NCBI GenBank assembly: GCA_034432655.1
Contig: DAOUBP010000122.1
Span: forward strand, 1 to 38,162
Direction: 5' to 3'
DNA length: 38,162 nucleotides
Source of the DNA: DAOUBP01 sp034432655
GTDB taxonomy: Bacteria; Chloroflexota; Anaerolineae; CG2-30-64-16
How positions within the stretch are numbered: the first letter of the stretch is position 1; each line of letters starts with the position of its first letter. Under the pieces are notes generated by a model that worked only from the letters and a program-made list of their open reading frames with translations, searched no databases and was not told where the DNA came from. Positions 23,849 to 31,386 of this stretch are shown here, piece after piece. The position numbers and the translations under genes are program-made.

Positions 23849-25276
23849 CTACACCTGCGGCTGCGGCACGTGCAGCAATTCCTCCGCTTTGCGCTTGACC
23901 GCGGCGATATGCTCCCCTTCTTCCACCTCCCAAACCGAGATGGCCGGGAACACCTTGAAGAAGAGCAAAAACAGCAAGGCAAACAGCGCCAGCGAGGCCG
24001 CGGTGATGGCGACCTCGGTGAAGGTCGGCGCGTAGATGGCACGCTCATACCCCAACGAAGGCCGCGTCAGGGTGGGAGCAATGATGGTGAACCGCTCGAT
24101 CCACATGCCAACCACCACCGCAGCCGACGCGATCACCGTGCCAACCGGCGTACGCCCCCTCCGGCGGGTCAAGATCACAAACGGCACCACGAAATTCAAG
24201 CACACCATGGCATAGAACCACGGCGCATACTCGCCGCTGAGCTTGGCCTGCAGCACATGCTGCTCGTGCACCAGCGTGCCATAACCGGTGGTCAGGTACT
24301 CAGCCAGGGTGAAATAGCCCCAAAACGCGCTCATCACCAGCAACAGGATGCCCAGGTAGTCGTACTGCTTCGGGCCGATCCAGCGTTCCAGATGCCACGC
24401 CTTGCGGATCAAGCTCATAAACAGGAAGAGCGTGGCGATACCGGAGAAGATCGCGCCGACCACAAAGTATGGCCCCAGGATGGTGCTGTGCCACATGGGC
24501 TGCATCATCATGCCGAAGATCCAGGACACCACCGTATGCACCGACACCGCGATGGGGATGATGGCAATGGCCATGATGCTGATGCTCCGCTCCAGCCGCC
24601 GCACCTGCTCCGGACTGCCGTGCCAGCCAAGGGCCAGGGTGCGGTACAGGTGATAGCGCCAATGGCGGAGCCAGGACGGAGGACGAACGACGGACGACGA
24701 ACGACCGCTGCCCCCTGACTCCTGCCCCCTGACCCCTGCCTGCTGGCCCTTGTCCGCCGCCCAGCGATCCCGTAACCGTGCCAGATCAGGGATCATGGGC
24801 AGGTAAAGGTACAATGTGCTGCTGAGAAGGTAAATGGTGATGCAGGTCACGTCCCACAGCAGCGGTGACTGGTACCGGCCGAAGATCACCACATTGAGGA
24901 CACGGTCGAGACGGCCCAGGTCAATCAGGATCTGCATTGCGCCCAGGATCAGGGCGAAGAAAGTGATCGCCTCGGCGATACGGGTGATGGGCCGACGCCA
25001 TTCGGCGTTGGTCACGCGCAGGATGGCCGAGATCAGCGTGCCGGCGTGACTGATGCCGATGAAGAAAACAAAGTTGGTGATGTAGATCCCCCAGTAAATC
25101 GGCCGGCTCAGCCCGGTGACACCCAGGCCGAGCACCCATTGCCGCACCAGCGCTGCGGTGCCGACCAGGAACACCCCGGACAAAACCGCGATCACCGCCC
25201 AAAATCCCATCGTGGTGTGGCGGAGGGGGTTGAGGACGGCTTTTTCGAGCTCAGATTCTGGACGAAGGTTGGTCAT
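23849..25276 (-). CDS. NrfD/PsrC-family quinone-interacting membrane subunit
   Basis: A 475-residue membrane protein with about ten helices, in the NrfD/PolyS reductase family that includes DsrP, QrcD, PsrC and ActC. Such subunits exchange electrons with the quinone pool and pass them to a ferredoxin subunit. Family features are an early YWGIYITNFVFFIGISHAGT segment and the later VSVHTVVSWIFGMMMQPMWH. The length and the FTIIAPTLTRP loop are closest to ActC and QrcD-type members. A loop near residues 178-202 (GQQAGVRGQESGGSGRSS) is encoded by heptad-repeat DNA (24673-24746), an apparent in-frame insertion. It follows the ferredoxin subunit after a long heptad array; GGAG lies 10 nt upstream of the ATG. 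Confidence 0.88.
   Translation of the reverse strand: MTNLRPESELEKAVLNPLRHTTMGFWAVIAVLSGVFLVGTAALVRQWVLGLGVTGLSRPIYWGIYITNFVFFIGISHAGTLISAILRVTNAEWRRPITRIAEAITFFALILGAMQILIDLGRLDRVLNVVIFGRYQSPLLWDVTCITIYLLSSTLYLYLPMIPDLARLRDRWAADKGQQAGVRGQESGGSGRSSSVVRPPSWLRHWRYHLYRTLALGWHGSPEQVRRLERSISIMAIAIIPIAVSVHTVVSWIFGMMMQPMWHSTILGPYFVVGAIFSGIATLFLFMSLIRKAWHLERWIGPKQYDYLGILLLVMSAFWGYFTLAEYLTTGYGTLVHEQHVLQAKLSGEYAPWFYAMVCLNFVVPFVILTRRRGRTPVGTVIASAAVVVGMWIERFTIIAPTLTRPSLGYERAIYAPTFTEVAITAASLALFALLFLLFFKVFPAISVWEVEEGEHIAAVKRKAEELLHVPQPQV
24673..24746. repeat. Heptad repeats inside the NrfD-like gene
   Basis: On the minus strand the segment divides into 7-bp units (CAGGGGT, CAGGGGG, CAGGAGT, CGTTCGT, CGTCCGT). 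The frame is maintained and the insertion falls in a cytoplasmic or periplasmic loop between two predicted helices. The unit sequence differs from the CGTATTG arrays, so several heptad families coexist here. Confidence 0.75.
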
Positions 25277-25302
25277 TCAATCAAGTCTCCGTGATGCGTG
25301 GG

Positions 25303-25461
25303 GCGTATTCCGTACTCCGTATTCCGTATTCCGTACTCCGTATTCCGTACTCCGTATTCCGTATTCCGTACTCCGTATTTTATTCCGTACTCCGCAGTTC
25401 ACATTCCGCTGCTCGCACAAGCAACCTGCACGCAGTACGCAATACGCAATACGCAGTACGC
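25303..25461. repeat. Heptad repeat arrays between ferredoxin and NrfD-like genes
   Basis: About eleven uninterrupted CGTATTC/CGTACTC units (25303-25379), a degenerate stretch, then opposite-orientation TACGCAA/TACGCAG units (25431-25461) ending at the ferredoxin gene stop. It fills the 187-bp gap. No promoter or gene is visible within it. Confidence 0.9.
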
Positions 25462-25463
25462 AC

Positions 25464-26150
25464 CTACCCCTGCTTCAAATAATACACCTTCGGCTCGGTC
25501 CCCATCTCTTCCAGCAACCGGAACGCGCGCGGGCTGCGCGAGAGCTGATACACCAGGCTGTTGGGGTCGTCCAGGTCGCCGAAGTAGCGGGCATGGCCGG
25601 TACAGGTCTGGACACAGGCTGGCTGATAGTCGGCCGCGTTGAAAGGCCGGCCCTCAGCGGCCGCTTTCTCTTTGGCATGGCGCAGCCGCTGGATGCAGAA
25701 AGTGCACTTTTCGATCACACCCTTGGGCCGCGGCGCCACCTCGGGGTCGGGGTTGAGGTGGGCGCGCAATTCCTCCGGCCATTCCGGCTTGTACCAGTTG
25801 AAATAGCGCACCTGATACGGACAGGCCACAGCGCACATGCGGCAGCCGATGCAACGCTGATAATCCACCACTACGATCCCGTCTTCGTTTTTGTAGGTCG
25901 CCTTGACCGGACAGACATAGGTGCAGGGCGGCTTGTCGCATTGCTGACAGGGGCGGGGCACCAACAGCACCTCAACCTTCGGATACTCGCCGTTGACAAA
26001 GGCCAAGACCTCATTCCACAGGATAGCGCGATCACGACCCGTCTGATCCGGGCCGGCCGGCGGGGTGTTGTTCTCCATCCGACATGCAGCGGTGCAGCTC
26101 TGACAGGCAAAGCATTTGTCTAGATCTATGACCATTCCCCAGCGGGGCAT
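25464..26150 (-). CDS. Four-cluster ferredoxin subunit of a molybdopterin oxidoreductase (PsrB/QrcC/DsrO type)
   Basis: A 228-residue electron-transfer subunit with four cysteine sets for [4Fe-4S] clusters: C13/C16/C19/C23, C68/C71/C76/C80, C100/C103/C106/C110, and a fourth formed by EKCTFCIQ and PACVQTC. This matches PsrB, NrfC, QrcC and DsrO. Unlike DsrO it has no Tat signal of its own, as expected if it is exported together with the Tat-tagged molybdopterin subunit next door. The ATG at 26150 has GGAGG 5 nt upstream; the open frame reaches further but only through heptad repeats. It would link the catalytic subunit to the NrfD-like quinone protein. Confidence 0.9.
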   Translation of the reverse strand: MPRWGMVIDLDKCFACQSCTAACRMENNTPPAGPDQTGRDRAILWNEVLAFVNGEYPKVEVLLVPRPCQQCDKPPCTYVCPVKATYKNEDGIVVVDYQRCIGCRMCAVACPYQVRYFNWYKPEWPEELRAHLNPDPEVAPRPKGVIEKCTFCIQRLRHAKEKAAAEGRPFNAADYQPACVQTCTGHARYFGDLDDPNSLVYQLSRSPRAFRLLEEMGTEPKVYYLKQG

Positions 26151-26166
26151 GCGGGCCTCCGGATTA

Positions 26167-26190
26167 CGTATTGCGTACTGCGTATTGCAT
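26167..26190. repeat. Short heptad repeat upstream of the ferredoxin gene
   Basis: Three to four CGTATTG/CGTACTG units in the 74-bp gap between the molybdopterin subunit stop and the ferredoxin start. Confidence 0.8.
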
Positions 26191-26224
26191 GGTCTGTTGA
26201 TCGCCTTGACAAGTAAATGTAAAT

Positions 26225-28555
26225 CTACGCCTTGTATATCTTCACTCGCGTCACACCTTCGCTGGCAAGGAGCTGGTTGACGTTTGCGCCGATGACTGCG
26301 GGGGCCTGGCTGCCGCGGCCCCAACGGACGGTCGTGCGATGGCCCAGGCCGGGCGGCAGATAGACGGCGTTGGGCCAGAGCCCCTCATAGAGCCGGACGA
26401 CCGCCAGCACGCGGCCCAGAGGGGATTCCACCCAGACCAGATCACCGTCCTGGATGCCCAAAGGTCTAGCGGCGCGCGGGCTCATCTCCACCCAGGTGCG
26501 CCATTTCATGTTGGATTGCAGGCCGTAACACTCCTGCAACGTCGGCACGATCCCGGTCCACGGCCGCGGATGGGTGATGAGGCCCTGGGTGACCAGCAGG
26601 AACGGGTACTCGCGTTGTTCGCCTGACTCCCCGGGCACCTGGAAGTGCGGCAGGCAGGCCAGGTCAGCAGAAGCCACATCTGTTTGGCCGGCGAGAGCGG
26701 CGTACAGCTCGCGCGCGTAAAAGTCAAACCGGCCATCCTGCGGCGCGTGCAGGCGATCGCGGCCCACCACCTGCCCCCAGGCGCGGCTGCCCGGCTGCGC
26801 GTGGAAATACACCAGCTCGGACCAGACGCCGTTCTCCCGCACCTTATCCCAATCGGTGTCAATGGCCGACAGGCGATGTTCGCACAACGCTTTGTAATCC
26901 CGGAAAGGCAAAGCCTGGGCCATCTGTCCGCCCAGCCGGTTGGCCAACTGCAGGAGCACATCGCCCGGATCGCGGGTGTCGTGCACCGGTTCGACAACCG
27001 GCTGCCGCAACGACACCCCGGCGTACCCTGTGCCCTCCAGGAAGTCATCGCCCCACGTCTCCAGGAAGGTGCTGGCCGGCAGGATCAAATCGGCATGAGC
27101 GGCAGTTTCGTCGAGCACGGGAGCAAAACTGACCACGAACGGCACCTTGAGCAGCGCCTCGGCCATCTTCCCGGCGGCCGGCCGCTCGTGCACCGGGTTG
27201 GTATTGAGCAGGAAGAGCAGGTTGACCGGATAAGGATCGGCCGAGGCCAGCCGCGCCGCCAGGGCCTGGGGTGTGAGGGGCGCGAAGGGATCGGCCGTCA
27301 CCTCATCGAGCCGCGGCCGGGCCAGAGAGGCCGTCGCCGGCAGAGGTGCGTCGGGCCACGGCGCCAATGTGGGGAAACGCTGCACCAACACCCCGCCCGC
27401 TGTGTCTATGGAACCCACCAGCGCGTTCAGCGCATGGACTGCCAGCGCCTCGTGCAAGGGCAGGCCGTCCGGCTCCACGGGCATCACCGCGATCGCCGGC
27501 CGGTTGGTGGCAAACTCGCCGGCCAGACGGGCGATGTCGGCCGCCGGCACGCCGGTGATGAACTCGACGCGTTCCAGGGTGTACTTCTCCAGCACCAGCC
27601 GTTTGAAGCCCATGTGCTTCACGCCCTGGGCATCCTCGAAGTCCTCGAAGCCGAAGGTGTAGTCGCGGACGAAGTCGGCGTCGTACAGGCCGCTGTTGAT
27701 GATCACATTGGCCATGCCCAGGGCCAGCGCCCCGTACGTGCCGGGCCGGATCGGCACCCACTCGTCGGCTTTGACGCCGGTTAACGACAGGCGAGGGTGC
27801 ACGGCGACGAACTTACCGCGGCGGGGCCGGCCGCGCCGCATGAACGCCAACGCAGCCAGGGCGACGATCACGTGCCGGCTGGTTTCCAGAAAGTTACCGC
27901 CAAAGGCCATGACATAGTTGGCGTTGTTGACGTCATACACCGGGTAGCCGTTGATCCCTTGCGACAGGAACATGGCAAGCCGGGCAGCACGCTCTCCCTC
28001 GCTTTCCAGATGGATTGCGTTGGGGGAACCGTACGCCGTCATAAACCGGTTGATGGTGGCGCGCAAAGAGCCGCGCGTGTCGCCGTGCAGGAACGCGACC
28101 GTGTGCGCCTGTCCGCCAGCTTGCAGCTCGGCCAGTTTGCCCGCCAGCAGGGCCAGCGCCTCATCCCAAGCGATCTCACGCCAGGTCGCGGATGGATCGG
28201 ATTTGCTGCCGTTGCGGATGCGCGGCCGCGGGATGCGCTCCGGGCTGTAAAGCATCTCCAGTGCGGCCTGGCCGCGCAGGCAACAGACGCCCTGGTTGAC
28301 GGGATGAATCCCGCTGCCCTCCACTTTGACCGCGCGACCGTTCACCACCCGCACCTCCAGGCCGCAACCCGAAGGACACAACGCGCAGGTGGTCCGCACC
28401 CGCTTCTCCTCCAAAGCAGAGGCCGCAACCACATGCTGCGTGTGGCGCGGCATGGCGTTGTTGTCCAGCAACGCCTGTGTGCCGGCGGCTGCCGCCACCG
28501 TCGCGGCCGTCACTCCGGTGAGTTTGATGAAGCTACGTCGAGAAAGAGGAGACAT
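26225..28555 (-). CDS. Tat-exported molybdopterin oxidoreductase catalytic subunit (PsrA/QrcB-like)
   Basis: A 776-residue member of the DMSO-reductase superfamily. A twin-arginine signal (SRRSFIKLTGV, residues 5-15) precedes an Ala-rich helix, so it acts outside the membrane. A proximal [4Fe-4S] motif is C57-x2-C60-x3-C64 and C91 or C92. Typical bis-MGD landmarks follow: AWDEALALLAGKL, VAVHPRLSLTGVKADEWVPI, DLILPASTFLE and the C-terminal IQDGDLVWVESPLG. In Psr and Phs enzymes the Mo ligand is a Cys in a C-E-G motif; here the equivalent reads SEGE with Ser185, so it may use Ser or have no protein ligand as in QrcB. With the ferredoxin and NrfD genes it forms a full complex module. Substrate unknown: thiosulfate or polysulfide reduction, or simple electron entry. 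Confidence 0.88.
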   Translation of the reverse strand: MSPLSRRSFIKLTGVTAATVAAAAGTQALLDNNAMPRHTQHVVAASALEEKRVRTTCALCPSGCGLEVRVVNGRAVKVEGSGIHPVNQGVCCLRGQAALEMLYSPERIPRPRIRNGSKSDPSATWREIAWDEALALLAGKLAELQAGGQAHTVAFLHGDTRGSLRATINRFMTAYGSPNAIHLESEGERAARLAMFLSQGINGYPVYDVNNANYVMAFGGNFLETSRHVIVALAALAFMRRGRPRRGKFVAVHPRLSLTGVKADEWVPIRPGTYGALALGMANVIINSGLYDADFVRDYTFGFEDFEDAQGVKHMGFKRLVLEKYTLERVEFITGVPAADIARLAGEFATNRPAIAVMPVEPDGLPLHEALAVHALNALVGSIDTAGGVLVQRFPTLAPWPDAPLPATASLARPRLDEVTADPFAPLTPQALAARLASADPYPVNLLFLLNTNPVHERPAAGKMAEALLKVPFVVSFAPVLDETAAHADLILPASTFLETWGDDFLEGTGYAGVSLRQPVVEPVHDTRDPGDVLLQLANRLGGQMAQALPFRDYKALCEHRLSAIDTDWDKVRENGVWSELVYFHAQPGSRAWGQVVGRDRLHAPQDGRFDFYARELYAALAGQTDVASADLACLPHFQVPGESGEQREYPFLLVTQGLITHPRPWTGIVPTLQECYGLQSNMKWRTWVEMSPRAARPLGIQDGDLVWVESPLGRVLAVVRLYEGLWPNAVYLPPGLGHRTTVRWGRGSQAPAVIGANVNQLLASEGVTRVKIYKA

Positions 28556-28602
28556 CCCTGCCTTCCACCCATCAGGTCTTCACGGTTGTGACCGGTGACC
28601 GA

Positions 28603-28971
28603 TCAATTGCCTTCATACATCCGCAGCCAGGCCCTTACCCGGCCGGCCTCGACCGTCTGCGCCTGGGGCAGCGCCGGCGGTATGACGACGGCCGGCAACG
28701 CCACAAAATCGGCCTCGTTCACCGTCAACCGCACGCCCAGCAAAGCCAGCGCCTCGGTCAGGCTCGGCACAGAGCCCGGCCGGCCGCTGCCCACCCACGC
28801 CTGACCGCGCGGGGTGCGCAAGCCACCGCCCGAAGGGCTGATATGGCACGATGCGCATGGTTCGCCGGTTTGCGTTGAGTATTCCGGCAACGCACCGGTC
28901 GGCTGGCTGGCAAACAATAGCAGAACGACGGATATTATGACAAGTAATCCAACCAACGCCCCACGTCGCAT
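28603..28971 (-). CDS. Monoheme cytochrome c
   Basis: A 122-residue protein with an N-terminal signal or anchor helix (residues 5-25) and one heme c site at C39-ASC-H43 in GEPCASCHISPSGGGLRTPRG. The HxSPxGGGxL continuation is typical of a family of small periplasmic cytochromes. The ATG at 28971 is chosen: GGAG lies 8 nt upstream, and upstream Met codons fit less well. It sits between the Rieske and molybdopterin genes and is a likely electron carrier between them. Confidence 0.82.
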   Translation of the reverse strand: MRRGALVGLLVIISVVLLLFASQPTGALPEYSTQTGEPCASCHISPSGGGLRTPRGQAWVGSGRPGSVPSLTEALALLGVRLTVNEADFVALPAVVIPPALPQAQTVEAGRVRAWLRMYEGN

Positions 28972-29042
28972 GGTCATCACTCCTGAAAACATCCCCTTGA
29001 TCCAGGTGGCGGTCTGGAGTAGTACGCAGTCCGCACCACGCC

Positions 29043-29498
29043 TCACGCTTCTTCCCCCACCACCACCATCTCCCCGTCCACCCGTACCGCGATCTGCTCC
29101 AGGGGCAAGGGCGGTGGCCCGGCCAATACCTCGCCGAACTGGTCAAACCGGCCGTCATGACACGGACAGTAGAACTCTTTGGCGCCCTCTTGCCACTGAA
29201 CAATGCAACCCAAGTGGGTGCACACCAGCGAGAAACACCGAATGCTTTCTCGCGTTCGAATGACCAGCGCGGGGGTGGCGCCGTAACTCACCAGGCGGGT
29301 GGCACCCACCGGCAGCTCGGCCAGCGAAAACGTAACCGGTTTGGCTGCGGCAGCCGAAGCGCGCGGGAACAGCAGCGACTGCACCGCGGTCCCCGCCCAC
29401 GCCGCAGCCACAGCCCCTATCCCGCCCAGGATCAGCTGACGCCGGGAGATGAAAGGGGATGGTGCAGCAGGCAAAGATTTGGCTGTTTGTTCAGACAT
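29043..29498 (-). CDS. Rieske [2Fe-2S] protein with Tat signal
   Basis: A 151-residue Rieske protein. The twin-arginine stretch ISRRQLILGGIGAV (residues 17-30) leads into a single helix that may be cleaved or serve as anchor. Cluster motifs are C93-T-H95-LG-C98 and C111-P-C113-H114: two Cys and two His ligate the cluster and C98 with C113 form the stabilising disulfide, as in bc1-type Rieske proteins, which implies a raised redox potential. The start at 29498 has GGAG 8 nt upstream. Rieske proteins are not part of the standard DsrMKJOP complex, so its position directly after dsrJ is notable. Confidence 0.92.
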   Translation of the reverse strand: MSEQTAKSLPAAPSPFISRRQLILGGIGAVAAAWAGTAVQSLLFPRASAAAAKPVTFSLAELPVGATRLVSYGATPALVIRTRESIRCFSLVCTHLGCIVQWQEGAKEFYCPCHDGRFDQFGEVLAGPPPLPLEQIAVRVDGEMVVVGEEA

Positions 29499-29516
29499 CG
29501 CCAGGACTCCGCAGGG

Positions 29517-29552
29517 CGAATCTCGAATCAGCGAATCTCGAATCAATGAATC
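29517..29552. repeat. GAATC-type short repeats after dsrJ
   Basis: GCGAATCTC-GAATCA units repeat between dsrJ and the Rieske gene. Related units (GCGGATGA, GCGAATCG, GCGAATGA on the minus strand) continue into 29571-29592 and encode the last residues of DsrJ. Confidence 0.7.
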
Positions 29553-29570
29553 CCGAAGGACACCATGCGC

Positions 29571-29885
29571 TCATTCGCCGATTCGCTCATCCGCAACGAT
29601 CGGATTGACTCCCACATAACCATGACAATTGTTGCAACTTTTCGCCGGCTCGTGGCAATACAGGCAATCGCTCTGGGCCAGGTCCCCGCGATTCACAATG
29701 TCCATGTGATGCGTTTGCCACCAGTCCAGCGGGCTGTGATACTCCGGCGCGGGATACTGGGCGGCGATGCGAACCGCCAGCGGCCCGCTCCCATCCTTAA
29801 CCGGCTTCTCGACCCATGAGGGATAGAAGCCGATGACCAGGAGCACGATAATCAATACAGCGACGATCAGAAACGCTTTGCGCAT
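29571..29885 (-). CDS. dsrJ: DsrJ-like cytochrome c, two heme sites only
   Basis: A 104-residue periplasmic cytochrome with an uncleaved N-terminal helix (residues 4-20), the arrangement of DsrJ in the DsrMKJOP complex. Canonical DsrJ binds three hemes. Here two CxxCH motifs are present, C74-LYC-H78 and C84-NNC-H88. Shortly after CHGYVGVNP, where the third motif is expected in the family, the protein ends VADERIGE. That tail is encoded by repeat DNA, so the third heme site seems to have been lost by repeat invasion. The WWQTHHMDI region offers possible axial ligands. It follows dsrK by about 50 bp. The Shine-Dalgarno is weak (GAGAA). Confidence 0.8.
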   Translation of the reverse strand: MRKAFLIVAVLIIVLLVIGFYPSWVEKPVKDGSGPLAVRIAAQYPAPEYHSPLDWWQTHHMDIVNRGDLAQSDCLYCHEPAKSCNNCHGYVGVNPIVADERIGE

Positions 29886-29937
29886 GTGATGTTCTCGTGA
29901 TGCGTGATGTGTGGTTTGTGTGTCTCCCTCTCGCCCG

Positions 29938-31386
29938 TCACAGTTTCAACGCGTTCCCAAACAACTGGATCACGCCGCCCACCTCCACCGGGACATCCCA
30001 ATACTTCATCGCCTCGGGCAGTTGAGCCTTGCAGATGGCGCAGATGGTGGCGAGGAAGTTCGCGCCGGTGTGCTTCACGGCCATGGCCCTGGGTTTGCCG
30101 CCGGCCATGCGGATCGCCATCACTTCATCAGTGAGCAATCCGCCGCCTGCGCCGCAGCAATAGGTCTTTTCGCGGATGGTATCCGGCGGCATCTCCACGA
30201 ACTTACCGACGCAGGCCCGCAAGATTTCCCGCGGCTCTTCGATGAGCTGGCCGGCGCGCGCCGGGTTACATGGGTCGTGATAGGTGACCAGGTACTTGTC
30301 GTTGGCGCTCTTATCCAGCTTGCCGTTGAACGCGCCGCGGCGCAACATGTCCACCATGTATTGGCTGATATGGTACGGATAGGGCGGCTCAAAATCGTCC
30401 AGCGGGCCGTTGAGGGCCGGCGTCAGAATCCCCGCGCGCCAGGCGTGGCCACACTCGCCCCAGATGATGGTCTTTACCTTCAACATGCGCGCCGCTTCGA
30501 CAATGCGCCGGTTCACCTTGCGCAGATTAGCGTAGTTCAAGAACAGGCCGAAGTTGCCGCCCTCGTTGCAGTAGGTGCTGGTAGTCCAGCGAACGCCCAG
30601 GACATGGAATAGCTTGCCGTAGCCGATCATGGTCTCGGTGTTGGCAAAGTTGTCGGCTGAGGGGGGCACCAGGAGCACCTCTGCGCCGTACTCATCCACC
30701 GGGAAACGGATCGGGACGCCGGTCTGTTCCTGCACGTCTTCTTCCAGGAACTCGCAGTTGTCCTTCCAGGCAGCAGGCGGGATGCCCAGGTTGTTGCCCT
30801 GCTCATAGACCTTGGCCACCACCTCGGTGACATACTTGGTGCTGACGCCCATGGCGCACATCACCTCGCGCGCAGCCATGGTGATTTCGGCCGTGTCAAT
30901 GCCGTACGGGCAGAAGACCGAACAACGCCGGCACTCGGAGCATTGATAGAAATAGGTGTACCACTGCTCCAACATGGCCTCGTCCAGATCGGCCGCGTTG
31001 GCCGCCTGTGGAAACAGGCGGCCGGCAAGGGTGAAATACCGGCGATAAACGGCCCGCAGCAGCTCGGCACGCGCCACAGGCATATTATGTGGATCGCCGG
31101 TGCCGAGGTAGAACTGACACTTGTCCGCGCAAGCCCCACAGCGCACGCAGATATCCATGAAAACCCGCAGTGACTTGTTCCGCTCCAGCAGTTCACCCAG
31201 GCGCTGAATACCGCGCGCCTGCCAATCGGGCAAGCGCTCGGGCGGCAGCCCGATTGCGAGGGTGTCCTTGGGCTTGCTGGGATAGCAGCGCACCTGGGCC
31301 GATGCCCCTTCCCGTATCTCCGGCGGCGGCACCAACCCATCCCGTGGCGGATCTTTGATGATGGGTGTCTCGTCGAACTTGGCCAT
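29938..31386 (-). CDS. dsrK: DsrK, HdrD-like catalytic subunit of the Dsr membrane complex
   Basis: A 482-residue cytoplasmic iron-sulfur protein. It closely follows canonical DsrK: MDICVRCGACADKCQFYLGT (C80, C83, C86, C90), YQCSECRRCSVFCPYGIDTA (C149, C152, C155, C159), then the CCG-type segments IWGECGHAWRAG, YHDPCNPARAG, KTYCCGAGGG and ICAICKAQ for the noncubane [4Fe-4S] site that works on disulfides. In sulfate reducers DsrK reduces the DsrC trisulfide using electrons from DsrM and DsrJ, releasing sulfide. The ATG directly follows the dsrM stop with no spacing. Confidence 0.95.
   Translation of the reverse strand: MAKFDETPIIKDPPRDGLVPPPEIREGASAQVRCYPSKPKDTLAIGLPPERLPDWQARGIQRLGELLERNKSLRVFMDICVRCGACADKCQFYLGTGDPHNMPVARAELLRAVYRRYFTLAGRLFPQAANAADLDEAMLEQWYTYFYQCSECRRCSVFCPYGIDTAEITMAAREVMCAMGVSTKYVTEVVAKVYEQGNNLGIPPAAWKDNCEFLEEDVQEQTGVPIRFPVDEYGAEVLLVPPSADNFANTETMIGYGKLFHVLGVRWTTSTYCNEGGNFGLFLNYANLRKVNRRIVEAARMLKVKTIIWGECGHAWRAGILTPALNGPLDDFEPPYPYHISQYMVDMLRRGAFNGKLDKSANDKYLVTYHDPCNPARAGQLIEEPREILRACVGKFVEMPPDTIREKTYCCGAGGGLLTDEVMAIRMAGGKPRAMAVKHTGANFLATICAICKAQLPEAMKYWDVPVEVGGVIQLFGNALKL

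Noticed and set aside
25303..25461. CRISPR-like repeat array
   Set aside because: The period is 7 bp with no spacers of 30-40 bp and no cas genes; it is a simple heptad repeat.
26151..26324. Upstream extension of the ferredoxin subunit
   Set aside because: It translates heptad repeats and the end of the molybdopterin gene in the wrong frame. GGAGG marks the start at 26150.
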